DNA from: Syntrophobacter fumaroxidans MPOB
GTDB taxonomy: Bacteria > Desulfobacterota > Syntrophobacteria > Syntrophobacterales > Syntrophobacteraceae
DNA: 64,000 nt
Assembly (NCBI RefSeq): GCF_000014965.1
Contig: NC_008554.1
Coordinates: 310,001 to 374,000, forward strand
Reading direction: 5' to 3'
The translations under genes and the position numbers were made by a program. This document shows, in pieces, positions 27,655 through 36,944 of this stretch; position 1 is the first letter of the stretch, and every line of letters begins with the position of its first letter. The notes under the pieces are model-generated. The model saw nothing but the letters and a program-made list of their open reading frames with translations. It did not search any database and was not told the origin of the DNA.

Positions 27655-28125
27655 TCATGCGCGCAGCGTTGCGGCGAGCCTCAACGGATGGATGACCAGA
27701 TCCAGGGCATCGAGTATGTCGGTCGTCACGACATCCGCGGAAAGAACGGCACGGCTGAAGGCGCCCTCGGACTGAATCACCGCGATTCCCAGGGCGGCCT
27801 CCCCGAGCATCAGCGTGTCATTTCGCCCGTTCCCGACGCAGACCACTCCCTCGCATCCCAGCCGCCGTACATAATCCACCTTGGCCTGCGCCTGATTGCC
27901 GGGCGGTATGACGTAAAGCCGGCAAACGGCCTCCGAGAGCTCGCTGCGAACGCTTCCGAAGGTGTCGGCCGTGAGGACGTGAATGTCCAGGGACTGCGAA
28001 AGAACCTCCAGGCGCTCTTTCACTCCATCGATCAACCGGCCGCTGGCCGCGATCGTTCCATTGTAATCCAGGACCAGGTCCGATAAGTGCAAGGGCTCAC
28101 AGCCGGGGATCTCAATTTTCAGCAT
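27655..28125 (-). CDS. HAD-superfamily protein, soluble P-type-ATPase-like
   Basis: A 156-aa phosphatase-fold protein. The nucleophile motif reads LDYNGT, where most HAD enzymes have D-x-D-G-T; the second Asp being Asn is typical of the small soluble P-type-ATPase-like group. Motif II lies in VLTADTF and motifs III/IV in GNGRNDTLMLGEAALGIAV. The start at 28125 has GAGAGGA about 10 nt upstream. It follows pstB in the same direction with a 109-bp gap, so it may be transcribed with the phosphate transporter. Its substrate is unknown, and loss of the acid/base Asp makes a phosphotransfer or P-ATPase accessory role as likely as phosphatase activity. Confidence 0.78.
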   Translation of the reverse strand: MLKIEIPGCEPLHLSDLVLDYNGTIAASGRLIDGVKERLEVLSQSLDIHVLTADTFGSVRSELSEAVCRLYVIPPGNQAQAKVDYVRRLGCEGVVCVGNGRNDTLMLGEAALGIAVIQSEGAFSRAVLSADVVTTDILDALDLVIHPLRLAATLRA

Positions 28126-28234
28126 ACTCGCGCGATCCTCTCTGAACTCGGGAACGGAAGCCGGGATGGGACGGAGTGGAGCATGCGGCACTGTGTCCAT
28201 CCCGCCGCCGGTCCTGTGTCCCGGTTCCGTCCCG

Positions 28235-29017
28235 CTAGAAGGCATCCTCGACAAGCCTCTGGAACTCGTTCAGGTCTTGCAGGTGCTGATGGTCCAATTC
28301 CCGAACAATCCGGCCCTCCCTGAGAACGCAGACCCTGTCGGCCAGTCGTCGCGTTTGACTCAGGCTGTGAGAGACGGCCAGGATGGTGTAGCGCTTCTTC
28401 AGCCTTGTCAGAAGCTCTTCTATCTTTTCGGTGGCCTTGAAGTCAAGGGAGGCCGTCGGCTCATCGAGGAGGAGAATCTGCGGCTCGAGCGCCAGGACCC
28501 TTGCAAGGCACAGTCGCTGCTGCTGCCCGCCTGAAAGAGTGGACGCATCGGCGTGCAGCCTGTCTTTGACCTCATCCCACAACGAGACTTCACGCAGAGC
28601 CCATTCCACTCTCTCGGAGAGCCTCGCGCCGTCCAGGCCTAGCGTCACCTTGAGTGGCATGGCCAGGTTCTTCCTCGTTGAAAAGGGAAGAACGCTCGGG
28701 GTCTGGAAAACCATTCCGACGTTCCTGCGCAGATCCGGGAGGGGAACGAAGTCCCGGTAGATGTCCCCATCCCTGCCGTTGAGGCGAAGCTCCACGGAAC
28801 CTTCGGTTCGGCAGTTGGGGAAGCATTCGTTCAGCCGGTTGACGGCCCGCAGAAGGGTTGTTTTTCCCGACCCGGAAGGGCCGACGATCACGATGATCCG
28901 GCCGGGGCAGGCAGTGAAGCTGATCCGATCCAGAACGGTTCTCTCCGAAAACCGAACCGAAAGACCCCGTATGGTCACGGAAGGTTCCACCTGTTGGTCG
29001 ATCACGTTGTTTTCCAT
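28235..29017 (-). CDS. pstB: Phosphate ABC transporter ATP-binding protein
   Basis: A 260-aa ABC ATPase with Walker A GPSGSGKTT, Q-loop FQTPSVLPF, signature LSGGQQQRLCLARVLAL, Walker B ILLLDEPTASLD and switch His in VSHSL. It powers uptake by the PstCA permease. The start at 29017 overlaps the pstA stop by 16 bp. It departs slightly from classic PstB, which has a longer helical region and an LSGGQQQRLCIAR signature, so a related oxyanion importer is the minor alternative. The pstS homologue in the operon supports phosphate. Confidence 0.9.
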   Translation of the reverse strand: MENNVIDQQVEPSVTIRGLSVRFSERTVLDRISFTACPGRIIVIVGPSGSGKTTLLRAVNRLNECFPNCRTEGSVELRLNGRDGDIYRDFVPLPDLRRNVGMVFQTPSVLPFSTRKNLAMPLKVTLGLDGARLSERVEWALREVSLWDEVKDRLHADASTLSGGQQQRLCLARVLALEPQILLLDEPTASLDFKATEKIEELLTRLKKRYTILAVSHSLSQTRRLADRVCVLREGRIVRELDHQHLQDLNEFQRLVEDAF

Positions 29018-29880
29018 CGTTTTTCGAGGCTTCTTTGAAGAAAAGACGCGACGGCAAAAAGGCTGCCCGTCATGAGCAGGAGCACCAGGGCCATGCCGAA
29101 ACCCTGATCCAGTTCCTGGACGCTCCGGTGCTCGGCCGCCAGGGTGTATATGCGGAAGGGCAGCGCCTCGAACTTGTCCCACAGGCTGGCGGGAAGGCCG
29201 GCGCGCGCCACGACGCCGGTCAGCATGATAACGGCCGTGTCCTCGGACGCTCTCCCCAGGGCGAGGATGGCGCCGCTCAGGATTCCCCGGCTTGCCGACG
29301 GCAACAGCACGTGTCGGACGTGGTGCCAACGGGTAAGCCCCAGGCTCGGACCAAGCAGCCTGAGGTGCTCGGGTATGGCTTCCATGGCCGTCTGCGTCGT
29401 TCGAATCACGTAGGGCAGGATGAGCAGCGCGATACAAACCGCCGCGAGGAAAAGGGACGGTCTGGCCTGCGGCAATGCGGTTTTGCGAAGGAAGAGGATC
29501 ATCGTGAATCCGAACAGCCCCATGACGATGGATGGGGTACCGGACAGAACATCCACGGCAAACCCGAGCATGGAACGGACGCGCGCCGACGCGTATTCGG
29601 AAAGATAGATGCCGCTTGCAATGCCGACCGGGATGGCCATTACCGACGAAACGAGAACCAGGGCCAGGGTCCCCACGAGTGCCGGCCATATTCCTTCGAA
29701 CACGGGGCTTGCCCCCAGGAGCGCTGAAAACCACGGGGTATCACCAAAAAAGAGGCTCGGGTGCATGACGCCCATTCCCCGCTTGAACAGGAAACCGAGC
29801 AGAAACGAAGTCGCGAGAAAAACCGCAATCGCGCAAAACCAGGCATATGCGGTCAGGAGAAGATCAGCGGCCGTTTTCAT
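29002..29880 (-). CDS. pstA: Phosphate ABC transporter permease PstA
   Basis: A 292-aa inner-membrane subunit with about six hydrophobic segments. The permease loop EAIPEHLRLLGPSLGLTRWHH with LPSASRGILSGAILALGRASEDTA is characteristic of PstA. It forms the channel with PstC, the product of the gene upstream, which it overlaps by 17 bp. The 3' end overlaps pstB. Confidence 0.92.
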   Translation of the reverse strand: MKTAADLLLTAYAWFCAIAVFLATSFLLGFLFKRGMGVMHPSLFFGDTPWFSALLGASPVFEGIWPALVGTLALVLVSSVMAIPVGIASGIYLSEYASARVRSMLGFAVDVLSGTPSIVMGLFGFTMILFLRKTALPQARPSLFLAAVCIALLILPYVIRTTQTAMEAIPEHLRLLGPSLGLTRWHHVRHVLLPSASRGILSGAILALGRASEDTAVIMLTGVVARAGLPASLWDKFEALPFRIYTLAAEHRSVQELDQGFGMALVLLLMTGSLFAVASFLQRSLEKRWKTT

Positions 29881-30835
29881 ACCGGTTCTCCCCGGGACCG
29901 CGGTCCATCCTGCGAATAAAGAAATTGGCGGCGCCCATCAGCAGGAAAAGAATCAGGCCCGAAGCAAATACGGATCGGTAAGACATGCTCTGACTGTCCG
30001 TTGCGAGGACCAGGGCGATGTGGGCTGTGAGCGTCCGGATGGAATCGAAGAGAGAATCCGGAATCCGGGGCGCGTTGCCGGCAAGCATCAAGGAAATCAG
30101 GGTGTCGCCGATGGCCCGTCCAAATCCCAGTATCGCTGCAACGACAAGGCCCCTCGATGCCGCGGGAACAAGCACGTGCAGAAACTGGCGGACCGGCGTC
30201 AGTCCCATGGCCTCCGCGGCAAGACGAAGGGCGGGATCGATCTGCTGCAACCGGGCATGGAACACCAGGACGATGGTCGGCAGGATGAGCAGACTCAAAG
30301 AGAGTCCCGCGGTCAGGAAAGAGAAGCCGGTTCCGGTGCTGAACCAGTCCCGCACGAGAGGAACAAGGAGGAAGACGGAAACGAAGCCGTAAATGACGGT
30401 CGGAATGCTTGTCATGAAGTGGACCAGGACCAGGGTGAAACGGGCAAGGCTCCTGGCGGCAAGGACGGTCGCGAAGCCGCAGATGCCTATGGCCGCGGGG
30501 AACGCCAGTCCCAGGGCGAATACCGAAAGTAACAGCGAGCCCGCGCACATGGGCAGGATTCCGAACTCACCTGCGAAAGGCTTCCACTGCCACGAAAGAA
30601 CGGAGCTCATCCCGCCCGAGGTGATAAGAGGCAGGCAGAAATAGACGAGGAGAACGAAGATGAAAAGGATCGCGCCCGCGGATATCCCCGTGGCGATCAG
30701 AAGACTCCTTCGGATCCATCTCTCGCGGACCAGCTGAACATGATTCACCGGTAAACGGGTCCTGGCGTGTTCCTCCAAAAGGGCTATTCCTACTTCAGTG
30801 GGATGTATCCGTACTTTTTGATGATATCGGCGCAT
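29864..30835 (-). CDS. pstC: Phosphate ABC transporter permease PstC
   Basis: A 323-aa (longest form) membrane subunit with about six membrane segments and the loop LAAEAMGLTPVRQFLHVLVPAASRG followed by LGFGRAIGDT. The start is uncertain. The longest frame (30835) overlaps pstS by 46 bp, while a TTG at 30778 or GTG at 30748 would start after the pstS stop and keep all membrane segments. The first 30 residues of the long form look non-conserved. It pairs with PstA in the inner membrane. Confidence 0.9.
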   Translation of the reverse strand: MRRYHQKVRIHPTEVGIALLEEHARTRLPVNHVQLVRERWIRRSLLIATGISAGAILFIFVLLVYFCLPLITSGGMSSVLSWQWKPFAGEFGILPMCAGSLLLSVFALGLAFPAAIGICGFATVLAARSLARFTLVLVHFMTSIPTVIYGFVSVFLLVPLVRDWFSTGTGFSFLTAGLSLSLLILPTIVLVFHARLQQIDPALRLAAEAMGLTPVRQFLHVLVPAASRGLVVAAILGFGRAIGDTLISLMLAGNAPRIPDSLFDSIRTLTAHIALVLATDSQSMSYRSVFASGLILFLLMGAANFFIRRMDRGPGENRYENGR

Positions 30836-31635
30836 TCGGGACCCATGACGTAGTCGATGAAGGTCCTGACAAGCTTGGAAGGCTCCCCCCTGGTGTTCAT
30901 GTAAAGCTTTCGAACCACAGGATAACTTCCGTTCATCGCATTTTCCTGAGTTGCCGCAATGCCCTCCAGCTTGAGGGCTTTAAGGCTCTGGTCCACATGC
31001 CCGATACCCACGTATCCTATGGCGTTTTTATCCTGGGAAATCGCGACCTTCATCGCCCCGTTGGATGCAACGATGTTGGCCGTGGCGGCAACCGGGCCTT
31101 TCTTCAGCAGCTTTTCCCAGAAGACCTCGCGTGTGCCGCTTGCCTCATCCCGGCAGAAAAGATGAATGGGGGCGTCCATCCCGCCGACGGCTTTCCAGTT
31201 GGTGATCGACCCGGCAAAGATATCCCGCACCTGTTGAGGGGACAGGTCACTGACGGGGTTTTCCGGATGGACCGCGGCCGCCACTCCGTCGAGGGCGAAA
31301 GCGAAGGACTTCAAGCCGTACTTGGCGATCTCCAGCTCGGAAAGCGCCCGGCCGGTGTTTCCAATATCCGCGAGCCCTTCCCCGACCTTCTGGACTCCGA
31401 CCCCCGATCCTCCGCCTTCGACGGTGATTCGGATCCCGGGGTTGACCGTCATGATGTTCTTCGCCGCGTCGTTCATTACGGGTATGTGAGCCGTGCCGCC
31501 GGCGATGGCGATGGTTCCTTCGAGGCCTGAGAATCCATCCAAAGCGCCGCAGAAAGCAACACCCTGCATGAGACCGAAGAAGAAGCAAACCGCCAGTATG
31601 ACAACCCCATCAACGCGCCTTTTCTGGATACCCAT
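30790..31635 (-). CDS. pstS: Phosphate ABC transporter substrate-binding protein PstS
   Basis: A 281-aa periplasmic binding protein. The N-terminal signal peptide (VVILAVCFFFGLMQGVAFCG) contains a Cys that does not sit in a clear lipobox. Binding-site motifs are IAGGTAHI, EGGGSGVGVQKV, DIGNTGRALS and CRDEASGTREVFW, typical of the phosphate-binding family. The start at 31635 has GGGGGA a few nt upstream; the in-frame extension to 31764 would put the signal peptide inside the protein. First gene of the pstSCAB unit. I did not find a convincing Pho box upstream. Confidence 0.93.
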   Translation of the reverse strand: MGIQKRRVDGVVILAVCFFFGLMQGVAFCGALDGFSGLEGTIAIAGGTAHIPVMNDAAKNIMTVNPGIRITVEGGGSGVGVQKVGEGLADIGNTGRALSELEIAKYGLKSFAFALDGVAAAVHPENPVSDLSPQQVRDIFAGSITNWKAVGGMDAPIHLFCRDEASGTREVFWEKLLKKGPVAATANIVASNGAMKVAISQDKNAIGYVGIGHVDQSLKALKLEGIAATQENAMNGSYPVVRKLYMNTRGEPSKLVRTFIDYVMGPECADIIKKYGYIPLK

Positions 31636-31875
31636 TCTTCCCCCTTGCCGGCCCGGCCGGTCGATGTCGTCGATTCTCTCGAAGTTTGTGCCTGTAGGTC
31701 CGAAAACGTTCTGTCCCCACCGAAACCCGTCGCCGCAAGGCAACTCTCCATTTATATGGTTCAATTTCCTGAATTCTCCAAATTCATATTTCCGATGAAA
31801 AAAGAGAAAAGCATCGGGTTTCGCAATGAGTTCGAACGGATGGGGTTGGACCGTTGAGGGTCGGCTCGAGCGAAA

Positions 31876-33729
31876 TCAGCTCCCGGCCGGCAGAAACGCT
31901 TCGATCCCGAGTTCCTTTGCGCGCCGCGCCACCCTTGCCGCCACTTCGGGATCCATCACGATATCGTCCGGCCAGGGACGGTGATGGCCGTCTTCGGGCC
32001 CCTTTTTCGTCGCGTCGACGACGATCCTGCCGCCCGAACGCACTGTATCTCTTCGCGGGTCCACATTGTTGAACAGCTTCCAGAGAATGAGCGACCCATC
32101 CCGCAAATCGATGGTTGCGTCGTAGAGCAGAAAGATCGCAAACGGCTGCAGGACCGGGTGATCGAGGAGTTGTTGCGCGAAGCTTTGCGCCGGTACCGAC
32201 CCGTTTTTGAGGAAATTCACGCACAGCAGCCTGTTCCTGACTTCAAGGTCCGGAACGTGGAAAGCCACGAGGAACTCCGAGACGTCCCGCAGGGCGGACG
32301 CGATCCGCTCCGCGTCCGGAAGAGCGCCGACAGGCCGGGCGGCGGGACGCTCCTTTTCGCCGGGAAGCCGCCGGGTTGCGTCGATGCCGATCTTGCTGCC
32401 GAACAAAGGTTCCGGGGCGCTGTGATCGAGGACGTCCAGGATGCCTTCGGAGAGGGTGATGTCGCTTTCGATGTCGATGTTGTTCAGGATGTGTTCGAGC
32501 ACCCGCCGGGGGTGACCGAGATCCACCGAAGGATCCGCCAGGACCGCGGCCTTGCAGAAGCTCATCTGTCCCTGCCCCCAGATGGCGCTCATCATGCGGC
32601 GCGCATGGCCCGGATATTCCTTGCGGATGGACAGGACCGTGATGTTGTGGAAGACCCCTTCCCACGGCATCCAGTAGTCCCCGATCTCCGGGAATACGGC
32701 GTTCAGGAGCGGCAGGAAGATACGCTCGGTGGCCTTGGCAAGAAAACAATCTTCCATGGGGGGGCGTCCGACGACCGTTGCGAAATACACCGGATTGCGC
32801 CGGTGCGTCAGGGCGGTGACGTGAAACACCGGGTATTCCCCCACCAACGAATAGTAGCCGGTGTGATCTCCGAAAGGCCCTTCCACGCGCAGTTCTCCGG
32901 GATCCACGTAACCTTCCAGCACGAATTCCGATTCCGCCGGCACCTCGAGGTCGACGGTCAGGCAACGCACCATCGGCACGGGCTTTCGCCGGATGAACCC
33001 GGCCAGCATCATTTCGTCGATGCCTCGGGGCAGGGGGGCCGTGGCGGCGTAAGTCACGGCTGGATCGGTCCCGATCGCCACCGCCACGGGCATGCGCTTG
33101 CCCCGTTCCCTGAATTCCTGGAAGTAGTGGGACCCGTCCTTGTGAATGTGCCAGTGCATCCCCGTGGTCTTGCGGTCGTAAACCTGCAGCCGGTACATCC
33201 CCGCGTTGCGCTTGCCGGTGACGAGGCTGCGCGTGATCACCACCGGGAGCGTTACGAACGGCCCTCCGTCCGATGGCCAGCACTTGAGCACCGGCAGCAT
33301 GGACAGGTCCACGTCGCGGCCGGTGGTGACAACCTCCTGGCACGGCGCCTTGCGGGTTTTTCGAGGCAGGAAGCGGAGGAGCTCCAGCCCGAGCGGGATC
33401 AGCCGGAGCGCATCGGCAAGGGACTTCGGCGGTTTCATCTCGATGAAGGACTTGAGGCGGCGGGCGAGCTCGTCGAGGTGGGAGACGCCCAGCGCCATGC
33501 AGATGCGCCGTTCGCTGCCGAAAGCGTTGGTCAGGACCGGAAAGCGCGAGCCTTCAACGTTTTCGAAGAGCAGAGCCTTGCCTCCTCCGGGGCTCTTGGA
33601 GGCAAGGTCGGTGATTTGCGTGATTTCGAGGTCGCTCGAGACCGGGGCCTTGATCCGCAGCAATTCTCCGGCCCGCTCGAGGTCGGCGATAAAGTCTTGC
33701 AGGTTTCGGAATGCGGTCTTCATGGACAT
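31876..33729 (-). CDS. UbiD-family decarboxylase (menaquinone-type)
   Basis: A 617-aa prenylated-FMN-dependent decarboxylase. Landmarks are the N-terminal NLQDFIADLERAGELLRI, TLPVVITRSL, the cofactor segment NAGMYRLQVYDRKTTGMHWH, VEGPFGDHTGYYS and GRPPMEDCFLAKATERIFLPLL. Its length exceeds the usual 490 aa of UbiD and matches the longer MqnL/SCO4490-like group used with the futalosine menaquinone route. It directly precedes a UbiA-type prenyltransferase upstream on the same strand (117-bp gap), supporting quinone synthesis. ATGs at 33729 and 33723 are both possible; AAGGA suits 33729. Confidence 0.85.
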   Translation of the reverse strand: MSMKTAFRNLQDFIADLERAGELLRIKAPVSSDLEITQITDLASKSPGGGKALLFENVEGSRFPVLTNAFGSERRICMALGVSHLDELARRLKSFIEMKPPKSLADALRLIPLGLELLRFLPRKTRKAPCQEVVTTGRDVDLSMLPVLKCWPSDGGPFVTLPVVITRSLVTGKRNAGMYRLQVYDRKTTGMHWHIHKDGSHYFQEFRERGKRMPVAVAIGTDPAVTYAATAPLPRGIDEMMLAGFIRRKPVPMVRCLTVDLEVPAESEFVLEGYVDPGELRVEGPFGDHTGYYSLVGEYPVFHVTALTHRRNPVYFATVVGRPPMEDCFLAKATERIFLPLLNAVFPEIGDYWMPWEGVFHNITVLSIRKEYPGHARRMMSAIWGQGQMSFCKAAVLADPSVDLGHPRRVLEHILNNIDIESDITLSEGILDVLDHSAPEPLFGSKIGIDATRRLPGEKERPAARPVGALPDAERIASALRDVSEFLVAFHVPDLEVRNRLLCVNFLKNGSVPAQSFAQQLLDHPVLQPFAIFLLYDATIDLRDGSLILWKLFNNVDPRRDTVRSGGRIVVDATKKGPEDGHHRPWPDDIVMDPEVAARVARRAKELGIEAFLPAGS

Positions 33730-33846
33730 TGGGTTCCTTGTTCCCATGCGGTTTCGGTTCAGTTCCCCGATGTTTCGCAGCCCGGAGAGCGGCATGGGCG
33801 GGAATGGGCGCGTTCCGCCGGGGGTGCCCAATCGTCGGAGGCAACT

Positions 33847-34707
33847 CTAATAGACGGCCACGTCCGCCAGGATTCCGACGAACAGCAGAACTGAAATTGC
33901 GCTGTTCACGTGAAAGAAGGCGACGTTTACTCTGTCGAGTCGATCCGGCCTGACGAGAAGGTGTTCGATAATGAGCAGCAGGCTGATGAGGGCCAGGAAC
34001 AGGAGGTAGACTCGACCGAGGCTGAAGGCGAAGGTGACCGCGAGCAGGCAGAGGAAGGTCGCGGCATGGAGCAGGGAGGAGGCGGTCAGTGCCCTGGATG
34101 CGCCCCACCTGGCGGGCAGTGAAAAAAGACCGGACTGCCTGTCGAAGTCGATGTCCTGGCAGGCGTAGAGAATGTCGAAGCCCGCGATGTAGGTCATGAG
34201 CGCCAGCGAGAGCAGGACTATGCCCGGCGTCAGCGACCCGGTGACGGCGATCCAGGCTCCGATGGGAGCAAGGCCGATGCCGAACCCGAGCACGAGGTGC
34301 GAGAACGCCGTGAACCGCTTCGTGTAGGAATAGAAGAACAGGACGAGCAGAACGGGCACGGAGAGAACGAAACACAGTCGGCCAAGGGCTGCGGCGCTCA
34401 ATACGAAGACCGACGACGAAATGAAGATGAAGCAGAGTACCGACTTCCGGTCGATGGCTCCCGACGTCAGAGGCCTGTCGGATGTGCGCGGGTTCCTTCG
34501 GTCGAATTCGTAGTCCGCCAGCCGGTTGAATCCCATCGCGGCGGAACGGGCCGACGCCATGGCGAGCACGATCCACGCCAGGGTCGCCCAGGAAACGGGC
34601 TGGTGGCGGTTTGCGAGCAAAACGGCGGCGAGAGCGAACGGGAGCGCGAAGATCGTGTGGCTGAATTTGATCAATCGACCGTAGGTTCTGATTCGAGTGA
34701 GCAACAT
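33847..34707 (-). CDS. ubiA: UbiA-family prenyltransferase (4-hydroxybenzoate/menaquinone type)
   Basis: A 286-aa integral membrane prenyltransferase with about eight or nine helices. The two Asp-rich motifs that bind Mg-prenyl diphosphate are NRLADYEFDRRNP (about residues 60-72) and YACQDIDFDRQSG. It attaches a polyprenyl chain to an aromatic acid. With the downstream UbiD-like gene it forms the MqnP/MqnL pair of the futalosine pathway, an inference from pairing. An in-frame TTG at 34731 could add eight residues; the ATG at 34707 is preferred. Confidence 0.88.
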   Translation of the reverse strand: MLLTRIRTYGRLIKFSHTIFALPFALAAVLLANRHQPVSWATLAWIVLAMASARSAAMGFNRLADYEFDRRNPRTSDRPLTSGAIDRKSVLCFIFISSSVFVLSAAALGRLCFVLSVPVLLVLFFYSYTKRFTAFSHLVLGFGIGLAPIGAWIAVTGSLTPGIVLLSLALMTYIAGFDILYACQDIDFDRQSGLFSLPARWGASRALTASSLLHAATFLCLLAVTFAFSLGRVYLLFLALISLLLIIEHLLVRPDRLDRVNVAFFHVNSAISVLLFVGILADVAVY

Positions 34708-35453
34708 GGCGACGCGTTCACTCTCCCTCAAAGGTCATCCGGCCCTCCGGCGGAGCCCATTCTCCGTGTTCCGGAGGTGAAAGTCTCTTATCACAACGGC
34801 GCCACAAAAAAAAGACGACGCAACCGCCGATCCGCCCGAAAATGATTGCGGATAGGAGTTCCCTCCTCAAGAAAAACGCAGTATCCTTACGATTCCAAAA
34901 ATCGCTCCGAACCGGTCTCGATTCGGAAAGCCCGAGGCGCGGGTTCCGCGTCACGAGCGCTCGAACGACAATGTCAGGCGTAGTTTTGGAGGATGAGCGG
35001 GATCCACCGTGGGCTGCGATACCAGGTTGCCTGGCAAATAGACTCCCGGGTGAGTCTGTTTTCATGCCTTGTGGTGACGCGGGCGCCATGGACAAATGCG
35101 TTCAAGTTGAGTGCATCAGGCGGGAGGGCATAAAGTTCTCCCCTACGTATGACCGGCACATCGGTCCGTAGGGACGGGGTTTATCCCCGCCCGCGTCAGC
35201 TCCCGCGGGGCAGGTGTTGTGCAATCTCGAACGCACCTCGGTATGAATCCGTCGTTTCCCCAGGGGGGATTCATCAGGACGGCAATCGCCCGGCTTGAGG
35301 TCCCGTTGATGATTTCAGGAAGGTGAAGCGGTCCCGCGGGCCGAGGGTGTGTCGGAGCGCCCGTGAACACGGCCCGTTGCGGGGACGGTTTGCGGGTGCG
35401 AGGCAGGTCGGGTGTGGGGGGGACGCCATGGAAGCAAGGACCGATTGCCGACG
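34708..35453. other. Intergenic region containing dispersed repeat copy A
   Basis: 746 bp without a gene. The first about 300 bp are AT-richer and hold the ubiA promoter side. The middle (35018-35246) is a copy of the hairpin repeat. From 35247 to the methyltransferase gene I see nothing distinctive. Confidence 0.5.
35018..35246 (+). repeat. Dispersed hairpin repeat, copy A
   Basis: About 229 bp, starting GATACCAGGTTGCCTGG and ending CACCTCGGTATGA. The ends form an imperfect inverted repeat (ATACC-AGGT against ATACCGAGGT). It contains successive hairpins: GACTC/GAGTC around CCCGGG, TGACGC/GCGCCA, a GGGAGGGC-type stem (partly broken here), CTACG..GACCG paired with CGGTC..GTAG, and GGGG/CCCC around TTTAT. 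It matches copy B along its whole length and copy C over most of it. Confidence 0.85.
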
Positions 35454-36878
35454 ATGGACGACTTGAAGAAAGGCCGGGAGTACGAGCTCCTGGTGGAAAA
35501 GCTGGTTTTTGGCGGGAAAGCCCTTGCGCGCGTGGAGGGATTGGTGGTCTTCATGGACCATGCGGTTCCCGGTCAGCGGGTCAGGGCCTTGATCACCAGG
35601 AAGAAACGCCAGTATTGCGAAGCCAGGGTCGTGGAGGTGCTCTCGCAATCCGAGGCGCATACCGAACCGGTGTGTCCCCATTTCGGCGTGTGCGGCGGCT
35701 GCCAATGGCAGGATATCGCTTACGAAGAACAACTGAAATGGAAACGAGTCCAAGTCGCCGATTCCCTGGAACACCTGGCGGGGGCGCAGGGCGTGAAAAT
35801 CGAAGCCGCCGTTCCGTCGGACCGGCTGATCCACTACCGGAACAAGATGGAATTCACATTCTCCGACCGGCGCTGGCTCACGCCCGAGGAAATCGATGCG
35901 GCGGGGATGCGGGATGCCTATACGTTCACCCTGGGGCTCCACGTCCGGAGCTGGTTCGACAAGGTGTTCAACGTCGAGGACTGCTTACTGGAGTCGGCCG
36001 AGGCGGTCGAGATTGTGAAAGAGACCAGGGACTGGTGCCGGGGGAGCGGCGTTCCCGCGTACGGCATAAAGAGCCAGCGCGGCTTCTGGCGGTTTCTCGT
36101 GATCAGGGAAGGAAAGCGGACGGGGCAGACTCTTCTGCACCTGGTCACTTCCGATCAACCCGAACACGAAGCAGCCGTGAACACCCTCACGCGGCACCTT
36201 GTTTCGCGATTTCCGCACATCACGACCGTCGTGCACTCGGTCAGTCGGAAGAAGGCCCAGGTGGCGTTCGGCGACCAGAGTCGGGTGGTTGCCGGGCCGG
36301 GGGTCATCGAGGAGCGGTTGGGGGGGCTCAGGTTTCGGATTTCCGCCGAGTCGTTTTTCCAGACCAATCCGTTCTCCGCGGAAAAGCTCTATGACGAGGT
36401 GTCCCGCCTTGCCGCCTTCCAGGGCACGGAAACGGTCTGGGACCTGTATTGCGGAACGGGCAGCATCGCCCTTTCGGTCGCGCCGCGGGTGGCCCGGGTG
36501 GTGGGCTTTGAAGTCGTGGACCAGGCGATCGAGGACGCCTGCGTCAACGCGCGGTTGAACGGGATCGAAAACGCCCGGTTCATCTCCGGAGACTTGAAGG
36601 AACGGATCAACCATGCGCGAGGGCCGGGAAGCGGTGAGCATCACCCGGACATCGTCATCACGGATCCGCCACGCGCCGGGATGCATCCGCAGGTGGTCGG
36701 GGCGCTGCTGGAAATGGGACCCGGGCGAATCATCTACGTGTCCTGCAATCCGGCGACTCTGGCGAGGGACCTGGCTTTTTTCACGGAACGATACGAAATC
36801 GGGACCGTACGTCCGTTCGATCTGTTTCCGCACACTCCGCACATCGAGTGCGTGGTGCGGATGGACAGGAAAAGATGA
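35454..36878 (+). CDS. rlmD: 23S rRNA (uracil-5-)-methyltransferase, RumA/RlmD-like
   Basis: A 474-aa SAM-dependent RNA m5U methyltransferase. An N-terminal TRAM domain (residues 1-65) is followed by the iron-sulfur cysteine cluster in CPHFGVCGGCQW, the methyltransferase core with VWDLYCGTGSIALSVA, and the catalytic segments TDPPRAGMHPQVV and YVSCNPATLARDLAF, where the Cys is the nucleophile. The start at 35454 begins directly at the TRAM domain. A homologue could equally be RlmC or TrmA-like, since m5U paralogues are hard to separate by eye. Followed 66 bp later by the PBP gene. Confidence 0.88.
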   Translation: MDDLKKGREYELLVEKLVFGGKALARVEGLVVFMDHAVPGQRVRALITRKKRQYCEARVVEVLSQSEAHTEPVCPHFGVCGGCQWQDIAYEEQLKWKRVQVADSLEHLAGAQGVKIEAAVPSDRLIHYRNKMEFTFSDRRWLTPEEIDAAGMRDAYTFTLGLHVRSWFDKVFNVEDCLLESAEAVEIVKETRDWCRGSGVPAYGIKSQRGFWRFLVIREGKRTGQTLLHLVTSDQPEHEAAVNTLTRHLVSRFPHITTVVHSVSRKKAQVAFGDQSRVVAGPGVIEERLGGLRFRISAESFFQTNPFSAEKLYDEVSRLAAFQGTETVWDLYCGTGSIALSVAPRVARVVGFEVVDQAIEDACVNARLNGIENARFISGDLKERINHARGPGSGEHHPDIVITDPPRAGMHPQVVGALLEMGPGRIIYVSCNPATLARDLAFFTERYEIGTVRPFDLFPHTPHIECVVRMDRKR

Positions 36879-36944
36879 TCCGGGTCGGGACAAGACCTTT
36901 GAAGCCTTCCGGCGCGGCCGGGATGCGGGCGACGATCATTCCTT

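Noticed and set aside
25137-28205. A shared 19-20-nt string (GCGGCACTGTG-CCATCCCG) near 25137 and 28186
   Set aside because: Similarity stops abruptly on both sides, with no structure or repeat context.
31636-31875. Pho box upstream of pstS
   Set aside because: No tandem CTGTCAT-like 7-mers at 11-bp spacing were found.
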